NCBI RefSeq assembly: GCF_042242105.1 | Contig: NC_092029.1 | Location: forward strand, 5,643,885-5,707,884 | DNA: 64,000 nt | Direction: 5' to 3' | Source of the DNA: Pempheris klunzingeri | Lineage: Eukaryota > Chordata > Actinopteri > Acropomatiformes > Pempheridae | Shown here: positions 1 to 57,146 of the stretch, in pieces | Layout of the letters: each line of letters starts with the position of its first letter | Numbering within the stretch: the stretch's first letter is position 1 | Made by a program: the position numbers and the translations under genes | Notes under the pieces: model-generated | Seen by the model: the letters and a program-made list of their open reading frames with translations, nothing else | What the model was told of the DNA's origin: nothing | The model's database searches: none

Positions 1-27
1 ACAAAAGAAAAGGTTTGTCCTCGATAC

Positions 28-920
28 TCATATGATACTAAAAAAAGTCCCGTTATCAGCGCTCGGTGCAGTGGTCTGAAAAATGTGCTGCATGCGTTTA
101 AACACAGAAGCGGCACAGTGTAGGTCGGGGTTGCCTCTCCTTTTCATGTTGCTAATTCCACACACTGTGACTCTGAAAAGCTATTAACAGCTTGGCTTAC
201 CATGTAAAAATAATCCTATAGTGTGTGTACATCACCACCCACGGGGGTTGAGATGCTGCTCAGATCAGCGCTGCTCTTCACTGCTTCCAGCTTCCTGCCT
301 AAACAATGTTAAGTAGGTAAGGGTGTGAGTTTGAGAAGAGGACATGTCTTTTTTTGGGGGTTGAACAACAAAAAATGACAACAGTGTTTGATCACAAAAA
401 GGCTGTTGTCACATTTCATAGCTACAATCAGGTTTTATCATATGGATCACCATATTTCCCCCTACAAATAGAGTTCAATACAGGCTAATGCGTCAGATGC
501 ATCAGAAGAATAGATAAAAAAAACAACATGGCTGTCTCTAAATCTGATTTTGTGCCTTTCACGCTTACTTTGGCACAGCCAAATGTGTTTAACGATAAGC
601 AAATATATTTACACAAGCAAACATAAGCGGGCATTTGATTCACAATATCCATCTGCATCACTTAGCTTATCACTTCTGTATGCATCTCTTCATTAAACCT
701 ATATGAGGTTCTGTGTTGACTCAAACAATTACCCTGTTATTCCACTGCTCCCGGAGATGGGTGTAATTGTATAAACCGAGTGAGGGTTTCCCGCTTCACC
801 AGCTGAGGTGAAATCAGGCGCGATCTGATGTGTGAAGTGCATCTACTTACGTAGTTGTACGCTCCGATTGGCATTATTGGTCCTATTTTCAGTCACGGAG
901 GAATTCCCTTGGCCCTCCAT
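28..920 (-). CDS. candidate 5' part of an unidentified small multi-exon gene, cut by or ending near the left edge
   Basis: Seen: on the minus strand an ATG at 920-918 in strong Kozak context (A at -3, G at +4) opens 23 codons plus one base, with three N-x-S/T sequons. It ends at 851 on a textbook GTAAGT donor. A phase-compatible second exon could start at 298, after a CTTAAC branch-like site and TTTAG, and end near 239 or 236, reading RKLEAVKSSADLSS. A third open stretch starts at about 170 or 164 behind CTTTTCAG, reads GISNMKRRGNPDLH and stays open to a TGA at 30-28. The joins work in phase, but exon 2 donor choices are weak. I recognise no protein family. The arrangement would be head-to-head with the tRNA and cyp46a1. 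Alternative: chance open frames beside decoy splice sites. The first exon is the best supported part. Confidence 0.25.
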
Positions 921-1812
921 GCTGAAACTGATCGGTGAGGGATGAACTCGGAAGTGGGAGGCAGTACGATTCGGTTCAAAGTTTTGAAGTTGTGAGAACT
1001 CCAACTCACCTCTGAGTCTTGTTTATCATACACTGAAGTGTGGAAGGTGCAGTGGGTGCATGCCACACAGGCCTACTTCTGCTTCAGTAAGAGGCGTAAT
1101 TGCTCAGTTTTGAAGGAACCTGGCATAAACCTGACTGCAGACGGAGCTGAAGCTAGCTTTAGTGTGCTTTATTATTAATCTGTATTGTGGTGTCTGTTTT
1201 TCAGCCTAATGTGAAGACCTTAATCACAAAACAGCTACTTAAATAGAACAGAATAGATACATACTTCTCAATAAGGGATGAAGGGATCCATGTTCTTTAA
1301 GACACTGTTTGGACTAACACCTGATGGCTCAATGTTTAGGGCGTCTGTAGCTCATTCCTGATACGTTTTCTCTCTCTTGCCAGTGCTTCAATTTATTTCA
1401 TTTGTGATGTTGTGTACAAAACATCTAAACTCCTCTGGATCACAGATTTTTCGCTCGGTCGACATGGTTAAGTTGCCAGTGTAACTAATATTAAAAATTC
1501 ACTTTGCTATGTGTAATTTCTACCTTAAAAATGGCGTAAACTGGCATAAATGACGCGTCTGCCACAGATGAAGTCTGATAACATTTCTCACATAAAACAT
1601 CAGTTTTCCTAGTTATAAAGCTTAGTACTGAAAACTCTGACCATAATATTTGCTTTATTTATTAATTTTACAAGTGGCTGCAGTCAGACCCAGTGGCATC
1701 AATACCAGACCAAACCAGATAGATCACCTGTGCCATCTTGTCCTTGCAAAGCCAAAACAGCGGCCACAATAAGACGCTATTGGAGCTTCTCGGAGACTGA
1801 AGCTAAAACACA
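921..1812. other. intergenic stretch with no recognisable gene
   Basis: I see no coding exon with splice support, no RNA gene and no clear repeat. If the minus-strand candidate is real, its promoter and 5' UTR would lie here. Confidence 0.5.
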
Positions 1813-1814
1813 TA

Positions 1815-2510
1815 CACTACTCACAAAAAGTTAGGGATATTCGGCTTTCGGGTAAAATTTCAGGATGAACCTAAAATGCATTCTAACCTTTCCAGGTGAA
1901 CTTAATGTGACCTTCTCTAAACCTTTGAATGCACATGTCCAACTGTTCAGTGCTTCAGTACTTTTTGCACAAGTTGCTGTTCTCTAACAAGAAGCTTAAC
2001 AGCAAAATTCACAACAGGTTTGATCCCTGAATCGACCAATACATTTCCTGCTTCAGTTAGAATAGGTATTTAAACAGTCCTCCTCATCCTGCTGTTCACA
2101 TTCTGACATCATGAGACCAAGACGACACCTAACAGTTGATCAGCAGCACCTCAACACTGGAGGCTTCAAACAGGAAGTCCTCAGACGGAGGTGTTCACTG
2201 AGCTTAGAGGGTCACAGAGTGTCATCAGGAGGTTGGAACAGTGATACAGAGACTGGAAGAGTCACAGAAAGGAGAGGAGTGGACGTCCTTTGGCCACATC
2301 CCAATTTATTGAGACACTGAAAATTTTTTGTTGTGGTATACCTACCACTGTTGTTAGATTTTCTTTCAATAAATTGTTTAAAATGAAATTACCAGTGCAT
2401 GCTTCTACTTAAATGCCCTACTTTCATGATATAATATCACTGTCGCATTAACTTTTTCCATTTTCCTTAAATGTATTAATTCGAATATCCCTAACTTTTT
2501 GTGAGTGGTG
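1815..2510 (+). mobile_element. non-autonomous Tc1/mariner-type DNA transposon relic with terminal inverted repeats
   Basis: Seen: 29-bp terminal inverted repeats at 1815-1843 and 2482-2510 differ at one position (ends CACTACTCAC and CACCACTCAC). Both are flanked by TA at 1813-1814 and 2511-2512, the target duplication of Tc1/mariner elements. The interior, about 640 bp, has a 69-codon frame at 2111-2320 with an arginine-rich segment reading RVTERRGVD. That resembles the helix-turn-helix linker of Tc1-like transposases, but there is no room for the DDE catalytic domain. Inference: an internally deleted copy mobilised in trans and now decaying. The plus orientation is assigned from this frame only. 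It lies about 60 bp from the tRNA gene and 300 bp upstream of the cyp46a1 start. Confidence 0.85.
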
Positions 2511-2549
2511 TAGTTGAAAAGCAGGACTGGAAATACGCGTCTCAGAGTG

Positions 2550-2554
2550 AAAAA
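2550..2554 (-). terminator. RNA polymerase III terminator of the tRNA gene
   Basis: A run of five T on the minus strand begins 16 nt beyond the tRNA 3' end. Pol III normally stops at four or more T. Confidence 0.7.
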
Positions 2555-2569
2555 GCATTGAATCACGAC

Positions 2570-2642
2570 AGGCCCCAGCGAGGATCGAACTCGCGACCCC
2601 TGGTTTACAAGACCAGTGCTCTAACCACTGAGCTATGGAGCC
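2570..2642 (-). tRNA. tRNA-Thr (anticodon UGU)
   Basis: Seen on the minus strand: a 73-nt cloverleaf. The acceptor stem GGCTCCA pairs with TGGGGCC using G-U pairs, with discriminator U. The D arm is AGCTCAGTGGTTAGAGC. The anticodon stem ACTGG/CCAGG holds CTTGTAA, giving UGU for threonine codon ACA. The T arm contains GTTCGATCC. The internal A and B boxes are intact and a T-run follows, so it looks functional. There is no intron and no encoded CCA. The 5' end is 28 bp from an in-frame upstream ATG of cyp46a1 on the other strand. Confidence 0.95.
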
Positions 2643-2811
2643 CGTGCTACTGAATGGGGGACTATAGAAAATGTTTCATGCTTTTCACGCGTCAGAGCTG
2701 CGGAAATACCTGGCGGACCAGATATTAATCTACGGACTGACCTTTTTACTTCATTACGAAGAGGCTAACCTGCGGTACCGTGTTGCGGTCGGCGGGACTT
2801 CACTAACCAAG

Positions 2812-6979
<4,168 letters not shown>

Positions 6980-7198
6980 ATGGTCATATAGCACCGTAAC
7001 GTACGCAGAACATCAACGGGGTGAAATTTGGTTTGTTGTTTTACTTAAACTGGCTTCCTGCCTGCAGCTCTGTATTCTGTGTTATGCTGCCTTTTATGTA
7101 AATTCTTTTTAGCCTTTGTAATGAAATATCAGTGATTCTTGTTTTTATTGATATACACACTAACGTTATATGAAGTGATGATGATGATTTTTATTACC

Positions 7199-7199
<1 letters not shown>

Positions 7200-7226
<27 letters not shown>
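7200..7226 (+). repeat. (AAT)n microsatellite in the cyp46a1 3' UTR
   Basis: About nine perfect ATA/AAT units, 220 bp after the stop codon and before the poly(A) signal. Confidence 0.9.
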
Positions 7227-7229
<3 letters not shown>

Positions 7230-7338
7230 ACTATGGGAAAAGATCAGTCACTTTTTGATGGAACTAAACCTTTAACTTGTTTTGTGCCTTTAAAATTAAT
7301 ATAAAAATGATGAATCTTCTCTTTTTCACGCAAATGAA

Positions 7339-7344
7339 AATAAA
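7339..7344 (+). terminator. poly(A) signal of cyp46a1
   Basis: Canonical AATAAA 360 bp after the stop codon. It is the first canonical hexamer I see downstream of this gene. Confidence 0.65.
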
Positions 7345-7757
7345 CTACAGATGACGATCACTTGACACATTTCACTGATGCACAAATGACTCGTGTTTGT
7401 TTTGCTCTTCAACAAAGTAACAACTACTTTCATGCAGAGCTCTCACTCGTCCTGCACACAAGGGGGCGCTGCGACCTTGCAGAGAAATGTCAAAAGCACC
7501 TGTTAAAACTACTATTTCCAGAGAATGAACACAAAAGTTGCAACTCATCTCGGCTTAATTTGAGGACTTTATCTTCCTATTTTTTTAAATCCACTGTAAA
7601 GTTAAGCAGTGAATCATATTTTAGTAAGATGCCAATTACTTTAATAACCTTACAACACTAAAAAACATCTTCTACTTATTAAATAACAATAAGATCATGG
7701 ATATTAAAAGCTAATATATCACACAAAGCCCTCAGATATACGTATGTTTTTCTTTAA
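7345..7757. other. intergenic AT-rich spacer
   Basis: Between the cyp46a1 poly(A) signal and the GC-rich ccdc85c 5' region. Only short chance frames; nothing supported. Confidence 0.5.
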
Positions 7758-49489
<41,732 letters not shown>

Positions 49490-49496
49490 CATGGCA

Positions 49497-49499
<3 letters not shown>

Positions 49500-49528
<29 letters not shown>
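49500..49528 (+). repeat. (GA)n microsatellite in the ccdc85c 3' UTR
   Basis: About 14 GA units beginning 11 nt after the stop codon. Confidence 0.9.
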
Positions 49529-49530
<2 letters not shown>

Positions 49531-50126
49531 AGGATTTACAGTACCTACACTCACCTGAGAGCACCTCTTACTACCTGCGCCTACACAACCCATCATGCCG
49601 TGCTCCCTACTGCCTACAGCACCCAGCATTCCTTCATCAAACACTCTCTTAAGACTGGCTGTGATCGCTACTAGATGGACCTATTAGTCTGTTCTTCACA
49701 TACACAAACATGTTTTCACCTCTCAGAGCTCATGAAGCGTTGACGACTGGCAGCTAGTTTCACTGATTCGCCACTTTTCTTCGTTGATTTGGATGCTTCC
49801 GGCCACACAAAGATCTCTCTCTGTAAAAGCTATAAAACACACACCACTCCTAGTCCTTTATAGCATAGCTGTGCTACACTACGCTAGCGACACGACATGG
49901 TTTCAAGCACAGACCTGAAAAGGCCGCAGGAGCAGAGATCTCTCCACGTGTTGCTGGGATCTTCAGCTAAGTTTTGATAGTAGCTCCTGTAGAGACCCTA
50001 GCTCCTGTCACATGTATCGCCCCCTAGTGGTCAATGAGTACAACTAGCATTAGCGTTCTAAAGTGTTAACTAATGTGAAACCCACTGTGACCTAGCGCCT
50101 TTTGCTCATATGACAAGTCTATGGAT

Positions 50127-50132
50127 AATAAA
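50127..50132 (+). terminator. proximal poly(A) signal of ccdc85c
   Basis: AATAAA 638 bp after the stop codon. Confidence 0.6.
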
Positions 50133-51087
50133 GTCTAGAGATCACTGTTAACTTGTGTATATTATGTATAAAACCATAGCACTACTTCATTGTTATTATT
50201 GATTTTACTTTTATCTATTTTATATTCTAGCGTGGCCATGTGATCAATTATTATTTAGTTTGAAAAGCACACACAACCGGACCTTATACAGGGTTTGCTT
50301 TTGGTTACAAAAAAAAATTTAATCTTTTTTTTTGTTGTTTTTTTTTTTAAAATTCTTTTCCAGATCAATTGCTATTATTCCTTCTCTCTGTAACCTCTGA
50401 AAATGTATCAAGGCCATTCTGAATCGCACCATCTCCACGGGCTAATGGATAGATCATGTTCTTACTTTGTGAAATTAACTAAAATTGTATGCTGTGTGCA
50501 TGCTTGACAATCATATTCTCAGGTCGGGAGGGCTACAGCTTTACCTTTGCCCATCTGTGACAGCGTGTGTGTGTGTGTGTGTGTGTTTGTGTGTGTGTGT
50601 GGGTGTGTGTGTGTGTCAGCGTGCATGTTTGTGCGGACGGAGAGTGATTGGTTCTCTTGCAGCTGTAGCATCTGCCTGTGAATCCTCTTTTTCTCTATTG
50701 AACCCTGGTTACAACTCGGTTAAAGACTGCTGAAGGCATTTGCTCAATCCATACAAAAAGCCTCATCCTGTCAACAGGGAGAATAATTTTAAGGCCAAAT
50801 ATTAAACCCGAAGTTCAGTTTGGATGCACTGAATTCCTTCTTTATCATTTTATATCTCAATAGACAAAAAAAGTTACTTTTCTTAAGCCCAATCCCATTC
50901 TTGTCATGGATTCAGCAGGTGTGTTTATGCAGTGCATGTTTCTTAAACTTTAATCTTTTTTTCTTAGAATACGAGAGATAAGTCTTCCGTTAGATGTCTC
51001 CTGAAAACACTAACATTTAAAAATGAGTATTTCTTGATGTCAGAATGAACAAACAGTTTGTCAAAGTATTTATTGCCAGGTGTCAGA

Positions 51088-51209
51088 TAGAGATGGGAGA
51101 GCCATCAGAAACTGAACAGTCGGATTTTACATTTATCAGATTTACTCAACCTGTAAAGTTATTTGATAGATAAGTTTAGTGACTGACAGCTCAGGCTCTC
51201 CCATCTCTA
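51088..51209. mobile_element. 122-bp inverted-repeat element, probably a hAT-type MITE
   Basis: Perfect 16-bp terminal inverted repeats TAGAGATGGGAGAGCC and its complement. Flanks GTGTCAGA and GTGTTATT share five of eight bases, which could be a decayed 8-bp target duplication as made by hAT transposases. AGAGATGGG ends are common on fish hAT elements as I remember them. A simple hairpin in the distal 3' UTR is the alternative. Confidence 0.5.
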
Positions 51210-51619
51210 GTGTTATTTGTTCCAAATTAGAACATTTCTGAGGCTGCGCGCCATGCACCTCTGTTCTCTCAAATAATGGATCAAAAATAAATCAAAGTAT
51301 GTTTTTTTAAAAGTGTCCTTTTTTCTAGGAACTGATTTGAAGCCATGATACAATTTTGAATACTTTATATAAGGCATTTGATTTAAAATGTGCCACATTT
51401 TTTCTGCATGGTGTTTTGATTTGGAACCCAACTGTCTTTTTTTAAACATCTAGAGTTTCTTTTTTTCTGCCTATATGCTAAAAACCACAGTACAGAATCC
51501 TAGAATCTACAGTGTAAATGTCAATTCCTGTAGTAACTAGCATGGCTGTAACTTGAATTTCACTTTGGCAGGTGAAAAGAAAACATGAAATAGGCCACTT
51601 TTAGAAACATTTGGGAGAA

Positions 51620-51625
51620 AATAAA
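51620..51625 (+). terminator. distal poly(A) signal candidate of ccdc85c
   Basis: AATAAA followed by a GT-rich stretch, about 440 bp from the opposing ccnk poly(A) signal. Confidence 0.45.
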
Positions 51626-52064
51626 CTAAGTTGGTTAATGATGTTGTGACATGTCTTTATTTACTGGATGAGTTAGACTGCCCTCTGTTGGTACGGCGCT
51701 GGAAGTAAAGCTGCAGATCTTTCTGTGAAGTTGTGCGCATCAGTGATTCCCAACCACTTACTTTTGAGTGGAAAGCTCAAATAATGGACATATCCTAACT
51801 ATGTTAATTAGTAGCTGATTAAAAATAGGAAGATAGAAAGCCGAACAGGTTTACAAATTTCAAACAACCAATAATTTTTCCATTAACCTTTAGCAGCTGT
51901 ATCGCATTAAAACCAACAGCAATTTAGCCCATGAATAATAGTTAGCAGGCAGAGAAGTTGAAATTATTTGCAAAAAGTATAAATGGTTAAAAACAATTAA
52001 AAGTACTTTATTAGTCCATTATAGGCAGTGAAAAACACTCACGGTCAAAGTAGGAAAAGCAGAT

Positions 52065-52070
52065 TTTATT
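52065..52070 (-). terminator. poly(A) signal of ccnk
   Basis: AATAAA on the minus strand, about 1.04 kb after the ccnk stop. A second AATAAA lies at 52007-52012. Confidence 0.6.
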
Positions 52071-53106
52071 GTCCTAAGTGCCACTGAGACACGAAACCAA
52101 AACTGCGAGCAGAATACAGAAAAGAGGAGCCTGACTAAGGCACGTATGGATAGAAACTCTCAAAACAAGAAGCCTAAATGAAAAGATCAGATATGTACAA
52201 ATATACCTTAGACTGTCCAGTGTTAGACATGGCTGATCTGAGGACAGGGTTTCTGTATTGTACTTCATGTAATCCTGTCTGCAGTGCAGATTCACTGAAA
52301 ATAATGGGACAGAATAAGAACAATGCGCTAAAATAAAAAGAAAAACTGACAGCGTCTAATAGTAGTGGAAACATGACCTCAGTGTTTTCACAGGATAGAA
52401 AGTAAGACAAGGATATACAGCATGTTTGGACAAACTGTATATTCGTGAGCATACAGTTCAGTGTGACAGTTATTTTTATACTCGACTGCTCCATTCTCCA
52501 CCTCTTAGGATTTCATTATGCTGTTTTTCTCAGCAAAATGGTGGCGATGTAGAGAAAAGAAAAACAGACTGCAGAGACACCAAAACATATCATCAGGGTG
52601 ATAGAATATAGAAGAAACTAAAAGACTCGACCTTCGATCTACTGAAACGTTAAGTAAAAATGGTACATTTCATCCACCCACAACTAGTGGATGAGCATGT
52701 GTGACAAAGAAATTAGGGTGCAAATATTTTGTGGTACATTTCCCCAAACTACAACAACGACTGGACAGTGTTTGTTACAAGATCCTGGAACTGGCCACAT
52801 AAGTACCATCCTGTACATGTTTCAAGCCACTTACTTAAAAAATATTTCAGGATTCTCACTGTAGTCTTTCAGTGCCAGTTCAGGGTCTCGTAACAATATT
52901 GTCCAGACATCACTTCTCCTTTCAAGTCTGTTTGTCGTTATGCTTTCAGTGAGAACCTCATCAACAGAGGTCGTGCTGGAAGTGAACGAGCTCTCCTCCT
53001 CTGTTCGTACCAGAAGGACAAGTTCCTGGTTGTTGTTCCTCTCCGGAGAGCTTTCCACCCCAGCTGTGGCTCTGCACACATCAGTTCACCGACTGTTCTC
53101 ACACTC

Positions 53107-56100
53107 TCATCTCATCCACCCACCTCGGTTCAGGGGCATGCCCGGAGGAGGGGGCAGGGGCACCTGCGGCTGTCCAGGGGGCACCGGGGGTGGAGGAGGG
53201 TATCCAGCAGGCGGGAGACCTAAACCTGGAGGGGGTACGTGGCCCGGCGGCATGCGTGGAGGCGGTGGTGGAGGGTAGCTGTTGTAGCCCGGTGGCGGAT
53301 ATGTTGGAGGCAAGCTGGGCGGCGGGTAGTTGGAAGGAGGAGGCGGTGGGCCTGGAGGTGGTGCTGCAGGCGGTGGATAGACGTGGGGGTGATACGGCGG
53401 TATTTGGGGTGCGTAGCTGGGCGGCATGGGGGCGTAGGAGGGACCTTCTGTCTTCATCATCGACTGCAGGCTCTGGTAGCCTTCTCCGGACATGTAGGAG
53501 CTGGTGGTGGACATGATGTAGTTGGAGGGCGGAGGTGGAGGAGGACGATGGGGTAGGGGAGGGGGCTGATGTGGAGGTGGAGCGTGCGGGGGAGGAGGAG
53601 CTGCTTCACTTCCCGGTTCTGCTTCCGTGGGAGGGGCTGGAGCTGGGGCTTTGCGGTCTAGCGAACGACAGGAAACAACAAAGTGAAAACAACTTGTTAA
53701 AAACTTGCCATCATCTTTCCCAAACAACCTCTCTGTCCCAGACAGTGAGCACACAGCTAGACCAAGACTGGCAGGCTGCAGCCGCATAGGAGGTCTCATT
53801 ATCAGGCTCAAGCACTAATCAGATTGGTCTGGGAGAGGTTCAGAGTATTCGTGCGTTGGAAACATAATGTCCAGACGGGCTGCTTGTTATGTAAGCAGCC
53901 TGAGAGAACTAAAGACTTTGGGTTGCTTTCTAAGCCGGAGTCCCAGGCAGGGGGTCCCGGCTACTCATTATGGGCCTATTCGATGGCACACACAAACAGA
54001 CAGCAGGGCACTGAGAGGACGCCAACTCTAAGTCGTTCTAACCTCCTCGCAAACTAGACTAGAGGAAGACAGCAGACGACTTCAATCTTACCTGGGGGAG
54101 GCTGCGATGTAGGCAGAGGGGGCATGGGGCTCTCCAGACGAGGAATCTTTGATCCAACTTGTTCTGGGAATTAAACACACCAGTCTATAAGCTGCAAAAG
54201 CTATTTAAAAAATCAGTGAATGCATTAAGCAACTTTGCTGTAGGCTTGAATATTCATAAAATCCTAATACCTAGCAGGAAAATACTAATCCCAGCCACTT
54301 AAAATCTACAATATGTATCTGTAATCTTGCCCAGACTTTATCTAAATTGGTGTCACGTTAATTAGCAAAGTTTTCTTGGAGGTATTTCAGTGAATGGACA
54401 GACATTAAAAAGATTTCAACTGCTTTAAACCCCAAATTAACAGAATTATGCATGAAGTTTAGCAAATATCTTACCTGGAGCCTTTGGTTCATCTTTTGGA
54501 GATGTCTGACAAGAAAAAGGAAAGCAAATACTCATTTCTCACTCTGAGGTATTGATGAGTGTTGATGTATGAATATAAACACAAGCGGTAGGATCTAGTG
54601 GACATTTTAAATGAAAAGACAAGCATATACGAACATGTGAGCGTTTAAGCTGGCGTGCAGGGCTGCCTCCCTGAGGGGAAGTCTTCTTTGGCGGTGGGGG
54701 AGGAGGGTTGACGACTGGTGGTTGTCCCTGTGGGATTGGAGGAGCGGGGGCCAGAGGAACAGGTGCCCGCTCCTTCTCCTGCATCTGCTGAGGGATGGGC
54801 TTGTTTCCCTGGGAGTACAGGTCCAGGATCTGATGGCAAATGTCTGGAAGACAAAGAAATGTTTTTGTTGAGACACGTTTGAAAGGACATGAAACAAACA
54901 TCGTAGCAGAGGCAGGAAGTGGCACGGCTTTATGGTGGGTACCTTCAAGCAGCTCAACTGGGACGTCCTGGACAAACTGCTCCCACCAGCGGCGTGACGA
55001 CTGCTTGGCGGTCCACTCCTGGATGTCAAACTTACAAAGGCGGCCGGCCAGGTACATGACGGCTACCGCTATGATCTCTGGCTCCCACTGCAGAGACAGC
55101 ATCGTGCAGAGGCTGCAAGGGGGACAGGCAGCACGGTTACAGTCTTTACTCAGTCAGTTATCTTCTTCTAACTGCATCCCATCGTGTGCTCCTCAATTAT
55201 CGTTTTGCTTTCTTGTTATTTTGTGCCATTTGCTTTTATTTGTTAGCACACTATAAAGGCAGACAGGAAATGGGAATATAATTCATGATTTGTAAGTAAA
55301 TGCTTCCAAATAAAAAAGTGCGCCCAGTTTACATGGCAACTACTCACCTGTCATTGACAAAGGTCCATGCCATCTGCAGCACTTTGCACACTTTATTCTT
55401 CTCACCTTTAACAAAAAAAGAAGAGAAAGTGAGCTTTTCCAGACACCTAAAACCATCAAGTATCACATTCAGTGAGGATCTTATTCCATACTCTGAGTAC
55501 TCACCTTTGAGTTGCTTGACATAGCGTAGCAGGAACATGTAAGGGTGCTCCACCTGCAGGTCAAATTTGATAGTCTGGAGCAAAATTCTCTCCAACACCA
55601 TCACCTCTTCCTGTTGAAATAAATACAGATACCTCAAATATCTAAGCTGTTGAGAATGCTACAGACCCAAGCGGGGCAGCTAAGGGCTTGCTCTCTCACT
55701 GGGGAATCAATGCTGGAATGGAAAAAAAACAACACGACTGGCAGCTCTGTCAAAAACCTATTCAATATTTCACCCCTCATGATAAAAGCATCCAGGGACT
55801 TACAGAGAAAATCTAACAAATGCACACTGTTGTATATATTAAATAACAAAGAGGTAAAATAAAAAAAAACAGGCCCTACTCAAACTATCAATCAATCATA
55901 TCTGAATTTATTGACTAGGATGAATTTTTAATTTACGCCAACATGAGTAATAAATAATCGGAGTGAGAGGTCAGCCTCAATGCAATCCTTTAATTTCTTA
56001 GTTTGGTGAAGAATCAGTGTGTCACCATTCCTTTTCTGACTGAACTTTGTGATGAAATTTAATCAAAACCTTCCACGTCTTGCAAAGGTAGAAACCTGCC

Positions 56101-57104
56101 AACATCACAGTGTGTACGTAATAACCTTTTGCTGTCATTACATGGAAAGTCCAATGTAAGCAGTCAGGAGGCAGAATCTCACTATGTAAGATTATGGCTG
56201 TTGCAACTGGGCTGCAGCGACTTTTCCTTCATTGCTTCTGTTTTTTTCTTTCTAGAGATAAAGGCCGTTATGTAAAGCTGTTTTACTGATTATTTCAGGT
56301 TAAGACTATCAAATGTCTAAAGACAACAGAGGGGAAAGAAAGAAAGTGCACCTTTGGATCATCTCCAAACTGAGCAAACTGCACATCATTCAGTAAGCTG
56401 CGTGCTGTTTTGATGATGTCTTTACACTTCTTGGGAGTTTCCTCCACTTTCCCCGCCAGGAAAAGACAGCAAGCGCCTGTCACCTGTCGGGACACAAATC
56501 ACAACATTAATCCCACACATTCAGTCCCCTTCTAGGTATAGGAAAAAATAAAGACAGCCATTAACAGAAACTTACATATCTGGGGAACTGCTTGAAGGAG
56601 TGAAACATGTAGAACCGGTGGAAATATATGATGCCAGTTGCCAGTGTGTCATAGTGTCTGATGACAGTCAAGGATGTAACAGAAACTGTTTGCTGTTATT
56701 TGCAAGTCAAATTCTTCACATATCAGCAGCTATAATCATTACACACAATAACAAACTGTTGCTTTCTGTTCACTTGCCTTACAACAAAATAGTAATTAAG
56801 TCCTCTTAATAAATACAGAAGTAGAGAAAGTCACAGCTTAACAGAATATTATTAGTATTCTAGTCAGGTAATTTATGAAATAAAAATTAAAACTGATCAA
56901 TCAAGGATACAAGCCAAGCCTGGTCCCAACGTCAAAAATGAAGCGTGCTCCTTCTCTCCGATACCGGGCCTCTGTGCCAGGGTCCAGGCCTTCAGACTGA
57001 GAGGGGGTGTGGGCCAAATCCTTCTTGTCCCAGTACCAGCATGGCTTGATGTGGTCCAGAATTGCTTGGCCGGACATTGAGAAGTTCTCCTTGGAGTCCT
57101 TCAT
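53107..57104 (-). CDS. ccnk: cyclin K, complete coding region
   Basis: Regulatory partner of CDK12 and CDK13, which phosphorylate Ser2 of the RNA polymerase II tail and support expression of long DNA-repair genes. Minus-strand exons from the start: 57104-56911, 56657-56576, 56483-56352, 55610-55505, 55405-55348, 55112-54943, 54843-54635, 54505-54475, 54163-54092, 53657-53107; phases join, 1605 nt, 534 aa (human 580). Visible: [11 protein letters not shown] near residue 20, cyclin boxes (about 40-250) with [51 protein letters not shown] and [18 protein letters not shown], then a long Pro-rich tail with [20 protein letters not shown] and the ending GGWMR. The tail is shorter than human, with fewer Q-rich stretches. 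The donor after 54635 (GTTCGT) is atypical. An upstream in-frame ATG may add 17 residues. Confidence 0.95.
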
Positions 57105-57146
57105 TGGCTGTGGGGAGGCAACGGTGGATGGACCCGCTGCACTGGA
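57105..57146 (-). other. ccnk exon 2 5' part: 5' UTR or N-terminal extension
   Basis: After a TCATCAG acceptor, exon 2 begins at 57146 and is open in frame to the ATG at 57104. Joined to exon 1 (ending 57909), the frame continues from ATG TTA AAG at 57917-57909, giving an extra 17 residues ([17 protein letters not shown]). Both ATGs have weak Kozak context. The human protein starts at the equivalent of 57104. Confidence 0.6.

Larger units (their letters stand above)
49490..51640 (+). other. ccdc85c 3' UTR and downstream region
   Basis: Follows the TAG at 49487-49489. Two canonical AATAAA signals (50127 and 51620) define short (about 0.65 kb) and long (about 2.1 kb) UTR possibilities. Contains an imperfect (GT)n at 50565-50616 and the inverted-repeat element at 51088-51209. 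Confidence 0.6.

Noticed and set aside
52940-53556. Gly/Arg/Trp-rich plus-strand frames over the ccnk last exon
   Set aside because: Shadow translations of the Pro-rich cyclin K tail on the opposite strand.
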